Assembly (NCBI GenBank): GCA_021789565.1
Contig: JAJYJL010000140.1
Span: forward strand, 1-10,961
Direction: 5' to 3'
From: Acidobacteriota bacterium
GTDB taxonomy: Bacteria; Acidobacteriota; Terriglobia; UBA7540
Length of the DNA: 10,961 bases
The notes under the pieces were generated by a model. The model saw only the letters and a program-made list of their open reading frames with translations. It was not told where the DNA came from and ran no database searches. A program made the translations under genes and the position numbers. Below are positions 6,965-10,961 of the stretch, piece after piece. The stretch's first letter is position 1. Each line of letters opens with the position of its first letter.

Positions 6965-7969
6965 ATGGCTACCCTCTTCCACCCTGCAACCGTGAAGCCT
7001 CTCCCCGAAACGCCTCCGGCCGGGCTGCCGGCTTTGCGGCTGCAATGTCCTTCATGTGGTCACGCGATGGACGGCCCCGGGTCCGTCGAGGACGCATCGT
7101 CGATCACTTGCGGCGCTTGCGGCTACCTCCTGACGAGCCGGCAAGGCATTTGGGAAACTTTGCTCCCGCAAAACCTGGCGAGGTATCAAAGGTTCATCGA
7201 GGAATATGAAACTGTGAGGCGCCTCGAAGGTCGCGGATCAGATGGCGGACATTATTATCTCGCCTTGCCCTTTAAGGACACGACAGGCTGCAATAGCTGG
7301 CAGTGGCAAATCCGAGGCCGTAGCTTCCGTTTCATGGAGCGGCGGCTCCTGCCGGTCCTGGAATACAGATTCCCTGGCAGGCTCGACATCCTCGACATTG
7401 GAGCGGGTAACTGCTGGCTGAGTTATCGGCTCGCTTTGCGCGGTCACAGGCCTGTCGCCGTGGATTTGCTTGTGAATGATCGGGACGGTTTAGGCGCCGC
7501 GAGACATTATCTCCACTTCCTGCCTCGAGGCTTTCCGCGCTTTCGGGCCGAAATGGATCGGATGCCTTTCACTGCGGGGCAGTTCGATCTGGCTGTTTTT
7601 AACGCCTCGCTTCACTATTCGGAAGACTATGAAAAGACGCTAGGCGAATGTCTTCGCTGCCTGCGGCGGCCCGGCCATATTTTCATCATGGATTCCCCAC
7701 TATATGAACAAGCAGAGAGTGGGAAACAAATGATTCGCGAACGCCGTGCTGCCTTCGAAAGGAAATATGGCTTTCGATCCGACAGCATCGCGAGCCGGGA
7801 GTACCTCACTCCTTCCATCATGGAGGACTTGGGACGCCGTTACGGAATCACCTGGACGGTTCTTCACCCCTGGTACGGCTTGAAGTGGGTCATTCGCCCC
7901 ATGCGCACTTGGTTGTTGCGGCGCAGGGAACCCGCGAAGTTTCAAATTCTTTGGGGAACAGTGGAATAA
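6965..7969 (+). CDS. Zinc-ribbon class I SAM-dependent methyltransferase 2
   Basis: A 334-residue two-domain protein. Residues 28-52 hold two CxxC knuckles (Cys28, Cys31; Cys49, Cys52), a zinc-ribbon or Trm112-like module. The methyltransferase domain starts near residue 138 with motif I LDILDIGAGNCWLS (140-153). Asp167 in VAVDLL is the likely SAM-ribose ligand and FDLAVFNASLHY (207-218) is the motif II-III area. A C-terminal segment after 240 (MDSPLYEQ, then an Arg/Glu-rich helix, 255-270) matches a group in which the last third forms a substrate lid. N-terminal zinc ribbons also occur in RlmA-type rRNA methyltransferases, but the location between radical SAM and methyltransferase genes argues for a pathway role. 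It starts two bases after the previous stop and ends two bases before radical SAM gene 4. Confidence 0.88.
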   Translation: MATLFHPATVKPLPETPPAGLPALRLQCPSCGHAMDGPGSVEDASSITCGACGYLLTSRQGIWETLLPQNLARYQRFIEEYETVRRLEGRGSDGGHYYLALPFKDTTGCNSWQWQIRGRSFRFMERRLLPVLEYRFPGRLDILDIGAGNCWLSYRLALRGHRPVAVDLLVNDRDGLGAARHYLHFLPRGFPRFRAEMDRMPFTAGQFDLAVFNASLHYSEDYEKTLGECLRCLRRPGHIFIMDSPLYEQAESGKQMIRERRAAFERKYGFRSDSIASREYLTPSIMEDLGRRYGITWTVLHPWYGLKWVIRPMRTWLLRRREPAKFQILWGTVE

Positions 7970-7971
7970 GC

Positions 7972-9435
7972 ATGGTTATCCTCTATCATCCCAAATCCAC
8001 CAAGCCAAGAAGCCGCAGGTACCCACTTGCTGTCTTATCACTGGCGGCTGTGCTGGAAGGACGAGAGCAGTACTCAATCGTTGATGGCAACGTTGACCCG
8101 AACCCTGTGGCTACGATTTCGGACCTGATTCGAACGCGGAGAGTTGAACTCCTCGCGGTGTCCGTCATGCCCGGACCCCAGATGGTTGCAGCGATGGAAA
8201 CCTCGCGAGATATCCGGGCGCACTTCCCAGAAGTACCGATCGCGTGGGGTGGATATTTCCCATCCATTTACACGCAGGCTACTCTCAACGCGCCGTATGT
8301 TGACTTTGCCGTCCGCGGCCAAGGGGAAGACGCTCTTATCGAGCTTCTCGAGGCTTTGCGCGGCGACCGCAGCATGGATTCAATACGGGGTCTTTCGTAT
8401 CGTAAAGAGCCGGGTCAGTACCACAACGCGCCCGAGCGTCCTCTTAAAGCTCCCGATGCGTTTCCCCAGTTGCCTTATGAAAGGCTTGATCCGGAAAATT
8501 ACATCCTTCCCACTTTTCTCGGGAAGCGCACCGCTGTTCACCAGGCCAGCGTGGGCTGCCCTTTTCGCTGCAACTTCTGCGGAGTTGTCTCGGCTCTAGG
8601 CAGCCGCGAAAAAATGGAGTCGCCGGCGCACACCGAATCGGTCCTCCGGCACCTGGCAAGCACCTACGGCGTGGATGCCATCCAGTTCTACGACAATAAT
8701 TTCTTTCTCCGGGAAGATCATGCGCGCGAATTGGCGGAACGGTTAGTTCCCCTGGGATTGCGATGGTGGTGCGAAGCGCGCATCGACATTCTCCTTGATT
8801 ACTCCAACGCAACACTCGAAGCGATTCGGCGCGCCGGTTGCACGATGATCTTTTTTGGCGCCGAGTCGGGTTCCGATTGGGTGTTGAAGGAAATGAACAA
8901 ACAGCTCTGCGCGGCGCAGACCTTGGAATTGGCGCGGCGGATTCGCCAGTTCCGAATTATCCCCGAATTCTCCTTCGTCGTCGGAAATCCTCGTGAACCT
9001 GAACGGGACACCGCGGAATGTCTGACATTCATCCGGAAGATCAAACGGTTGAACCCTGACTCGGAAATCATTCTCCAACATTACACGCCTGTTCCCCAGC
9101 GCGACCGCATGTATGGCGGAGTGGACGAGAAGCTCGCTTTGCCTGTAACTGTCGAAGGGTGGGCGTCGGAACGCTGGCTCAATTTCACGATTCGAAAGGA
9201 TCCAGCCACGCCATGGCTTAAACCGGCGACAAAACGCCTGATTGACAATTTCGAATTGGTCGTGGCCTCGCGCTGGCCCACCGCACAAGATATCCGCCTG
9301 CCGGCGTGGGGCCGGCGGATGCTTCGAGCCCTGAGCGCCTGGCGTTACGCGCTGAAAATCTATGACTTCCCGGTTGATCTCATGTGGGCACAAAGGTTGA
9401 TAGACCTGCGGCGACCCAAGGTGGAGAGCCTGTGA
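7972..9435 (+). CDS. B12-binding-type radical SAM protein 4
   Basis: A 487-residue radical SAM protein starting at ATG 7972, two bases after the previous stop. The frame stays open upstream to 7885, but that part lies inside methyltransferase 2, and MVILYHPK fits the first beta strand of the family. Rossmann-like landmarks are YPLAVLSLAAVLEG (17-30), YSIVD with Asp38 and no HxxG, WGGYFPS (92-98) and VRGQGED (114-120). The cluster ligands are Cys196, Cys200 and Cys203 in GCPFRCNFC, followed by FYDNNFF (239-245) and GAESGS (296-301). The usual GYPGET loop is replaced by GNPREP (338-343). The C-terminal part shares PWL...YDFPVDLMW-type spacing with protein 1 (PWLKG...FYSFPAELW), so these two form a second paralog pair. 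The shared GGW/GGY-P and VRGQGED motifs support this. The reaction is unknown. Confidence 0.92.
   Translation: MVILYHPKSTKPRSRRYPLAVLSLAAVLEGREQYSIVDGNVDPNPVATISDLIRTRRVELLAVSVMPGPQMVAAMETSRDIRAHFPEVPIAWGGYFPSIYTQATLNAPYVDFAVRGQGEDALIELLEALRGDRSMDSIRGLSYRKEPGQYHNAPERPLKAPDAFPQLPYERLDPENYILPTFLGKRTAVHQASVGCPFRCNFCGVVSALGSREKMESPAHTESVLRHLASTYGVDAIQFYDNNFFLREDHARELAERLVPLGLRWWCEARIDILLDYSNATLEAIRRAGCTMIFFGAESGSDWVLKEMNKQLCAAQTLELARRIRQFRIIPEFSFVVGNPREPERDTAECLTFIRKIKRLNPDSEIILQHYTPVPQRDRMYGGVDEKLALPVTVEGWASERWLNFTIRKDPATPWLKPATKRLIDNFELVVASRWPTAQDIRLPAWGRRMLRALSAWRYALKIYDFPVDLMWAQRLIDLRRPKVESL
9423..9428 (+). promoter_or_regulatory. Shine-Dalgarno site of methyltransferase gene 3
   Basis: GGAGAG at 9423-9428, inside the end of radical SAM gene 4, is a few bases before GTG 9432. 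It favours this overlapping GTG over the in-frame ATG at 9384, which would give a 52-base overlap. Confidence 0.6.
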
Positions 9436-10217
9436 AGCGAACGGGTGAAAACGATTCCCGCGCGCTTTCGCATTCGTGGCCCGCGTCGGGGCAGGAGTTC
9501 TCCGCGACTTGCAGCGTCTCAGCCATCGAAGGACACACTCTTTGGGCCAACACCTATGATCTGACGCCGAATCCACTTCTTGCACTGGAAGCGCGCACTC
9601 TGGACTTCCTGCTCCCCTTCTTCCACCACAAATTTGTCATCGACGTTGCGTGTGGAACAGGCCGTTGGCTCCTCAAGTTGAAGGCTCACGGCGTCAGCCG
9701 AAGCCTGGGTATTGACCTATCGGCTGAAATGCTGGCCCAGGCTTCCCGGAAACCCCTCCTGAATGGATCCCTGATCCGCGGCCATGCTTGCGCGCTTCCC
9801 GTTCGAAGCGCCGCCGCGGACCTCGTTATGAGTTCATTCGCCATAGGTTACATCGAAGACCTTCGAGCGTTCGCAGGGGAGCTCGCCAGAGTCTCGCGGC
9901 CGTATGCCATGGTTGTCGTCTCGGACTTTCATCCCGCAAACCATTTCCGCCGGTGGCGCCGCACATTCCGCCTCGGCAATGAGGTCTTTGAGATCATCAG
10001 TTTTGACAGGCCGACAGCGCAGATTTGCGATGAGTTCGGAAGAGCCGGCTTTAGCCTGGAAACATGCATGGAACCTTCTTTCGGCGAGCCGGAACGCCAT
10101 CTTTTCGAGGCCAATGGAAAAGGCCAACTGTTCGAAAATTATCGAGGCGAGCCGGCTATTTTTGCATGTATTTTCAGACGAATTCCCAAACCGCTTTCAT
10201 CGGAGAATGCCGGATGA
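9432..10217 (+). CDS. Class I SAM-dependent methyltransferase 3 (BioC/UbiE-like)
   Basis: A 261-residue methyltransferase starting at GTG 9432, whose GTGA overlaps the previous stop by four bases. Motif I is VIDVACGTGRWL (69-80), the SAM-ribose acid is Asp95 in GIDLSAEM (93-100), and the motif II region is AADLVMSSFAIGY (128-140). The approach segment LWANTYDLTPNPLLALE (37-53) resembles the 'W...YD...NPLLALE' entry helix of BioC-like and UbiE-like enzymes, which methylate carboxylates or small quinone-like molecules. Residues 1-30 are low in complexity and look disordered. After motif III (VVVSDFHPAN, 161-170) a helical lid (171-225) follows. The gene's last four bases overlap the start of the amidohydrolase. 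The substrate is not known; the C/O/N target cannot be decided from sequence. Confidence 0.88.
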   Translation: MKRTGENDSRALSHSWPASGQEFSATCSVSAIEGHTLWANTYDLTPNPLLALEARTLDFLLPFFHHKFVIDVACGTGRWLLKLKAHGVSRSLGIDLSAEMLAQASRKPLLNGSLIRGHACALPVRSAAADLVMSSFAIGYIEDLRAFAGELARVSRPYAMVVVSDFHPANHFRRWRRTFRLGNEVFEIISFDRPTAQICDEFGRAGFSLETCMEPSFGEPERHLFEANGKGQLFENYRGEPAIFACIFRRIPKPLSSENAG

Positions 10218-10961
10218 ACTGCGTAGGTGCCAAGGAAGCAATCGAGCACAGATCGAGAACATCTGGCGTCGAGGCGCTCTGGCTTATCGGAGGACGGGTA
10301 GGAACCAACGCGCAGACCGCGACACGCGCGGACGTTGAAATCCTCGATGGACGCGTTCGGACCATCATTGCCGACCCTGTAGGTCGTGGCCAAAGCGAGA
10401 CCGCGAAATCAGGCGCAACCATCGATCTTCGCGGCTACCTGATCCTTCCTGGCCTTGTCAACGCCCACGATCACCTCGAATTTAATCTCTTCCCGCGCCT
10501 CGGTCACGGACCATATCCAAACTACAGAGCATGGGCTGAAGACATCTATCGGCCATCCGAATCTCCTGTAAAGGACCACCTTGCTGTACCGGAGGCTGTC
10601 CGGCTCTGGTGGGGAGGATTGAAGAATCTTCTGGCCGGTGTCACGACGGTCTGCCATCACAATCCTTACGTTCCGGAAGTCTTTGACAATGGATTCCCGG
10701 TGCGCGTTGTCAAGCGCTTCGCATGGTCGCATTCGTTGGCATTTGGAAAGGACATAAAGGAAAGAGGTTCGGCTAGCTCAGACGGCGCTCCTTTCATCAT
10801 CCATCTTGGGGAAGGAACAGATGCCCAAAGCGCGGAAGAAATCTTCGCGCTGCACAAGCTGGGTGCGCTCCATTCAGGCACCGTGATTGTGCATGGAGTG
10901 GCATTGAATAAAGCGGGCCTTTCGTTGCTGGACAAATGTGATGCGGCTCTGGTGTGGTGCC
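10214..10961 (+). CDS. Amidohydrolase-superfamily metal-dependent hydrolase, 5' part
   Basis: The first 249 codons of a gene that runs off the right edge, starting at ATG 10214 inside the previous stop (ATGA overlap), with GGAG (10202-10205) eight bases upstream. It has the beta-sandwich entry of the superfamily (residues 20-75), then LPGLVNAHDHLE (78-89), whose His85 and His87 form the HxH metal motif. HLGEG (197-201) supplies a further metal His (His197), and VHGVAL (226-231) another (His227). This is the pattern of the cytosine deaminase/TrzN/chlorohydrolase branch, which removes an amino group or another leaving group from a heteroaromatic or amide carbon. The final metal Asp lies beyond the window. 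Coupling to methyltransferase 3 places it in the same pathway, perhaps deaminating or hydrolysing the intermediate. The superfamily is secure; the substrate is not. Confidence 0.85.
   Translation, partial: MNCVGAKEAIEHRSRTSGVEALWLIGGRVGTNAQTATRADVEILDGRVRTIIADPVGRGQSETAKSGATIDLRGYLILPGLVNAHDHLEFNLFPRLGHGPYPNYRAWAEDIYRPSESPVKDHLAVPEAVRLWWGGLKNLLAGVTTVCHHNPYVPEVFDNGFPVRVVKRFAWSHSLAFGKDIKERGSASSDGAPFIIHLGEGTDAQSAEEIFALHKLGALHSGTVIVHGVALNKAGLSLLDKCDAALVWC

Noticed and set aside
7885..7971. An extended start for radical SAM gene 4 at 7885
   Set aside because: It lies within methyltransferase 2 in another frame; MVILYHPK at 7972 is the natural first strand.
1592..9435. Assignment to tetraether lipid (Tes/GrsAB), hopanoid (HpnP) or bacteriochlorophyll (BchE) synthesis
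   Set aside because: Only the general B12-radical SAM architecture is shared. No accompanying lipid, hopanoid or tetrapyrrole genes are present, and no specific signature could be identified by eye, so naming a pathway would be a guess.
1..10961. CRISPR array, tRNA, rRNA, insertion sequence or prophage elements
   Set aside because: No direct-repeat array, transposase-like protein, terminal inverted repeats or cloverleaf sequence was found on either strand.

Overview
The window reads as a bacterial chromosome segment of moderately high G+C with dense, mostly co-directional genes and purine-rich Shine-Dalgarno sites. The gene families (stand-alone B12-type radical SAM enzymes, a Trm112-like zinc-ribbon methyltransferase, a clan-A glycoside hydrolase) and codon use would suit a soil bacterium such as an Acidobacteriota member. 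That taxonomic guess is inference only; no rRNA, tRNA or marker gene is present.

Layout. Positions 1-375 (+) hold the C-terminal end of a glycoside hydrolase resembling GH39/PslG-type enzymes. It faces an alpha/beta hydrolase with an N-terminal hydrophobic segment on the minus strand (445-1362). A 229-base divergent intergenic region (1363-1591) follows, with a perfect 6-bp inverted repeat (1501-1521) and a TTGACA box. From 1592 to the right edge every gene is on the plus strand in a tight array: radical SAM 1 (1592-3103), radical SAM 2 (3157-4656), radical SAM 3 (4734-6134), methyltransferase 1 (6141-6962), zinc-ribbon methyltransferase 2 (6965-7969), radical SAM 4 (7972-9435), methyltransferase 3 (9432-10217) and an amidohydrolase (10214 to beyond the edge). 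From radical SAM 3 on, junctions are +6, +2, +2, -4 and -4 nt, so this is almost certainly one translationally coupled operon.

How the genes may work together. All four radical SAM proteins have an N-terminal Rossmann-like region of the cobalamin-binding type followed by a CxxxCxxC radical SAM core. They form two paralogous pairs: 1 with 4, and 2 with 3. None has the DxHxxG cobalamin-ligand motif. With three dissimilar class I methyltransferases and a metal-dependent amidohydrolase, the array looks like a tailoring pathway for a small molecule or lipid, involving C-methylation or radical rearrangement, conventional methyl transfers and a hydrolytic or deaminating step. No precursor peptide, PKS/NRPS, glycosyltransferase, transporter or regulator is visible, so the scaffold must come from genes outside the window or from primary metabolism. 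I do not recognise the cluster as a characterised pathway; it is the best candidate here for an undescribed system.
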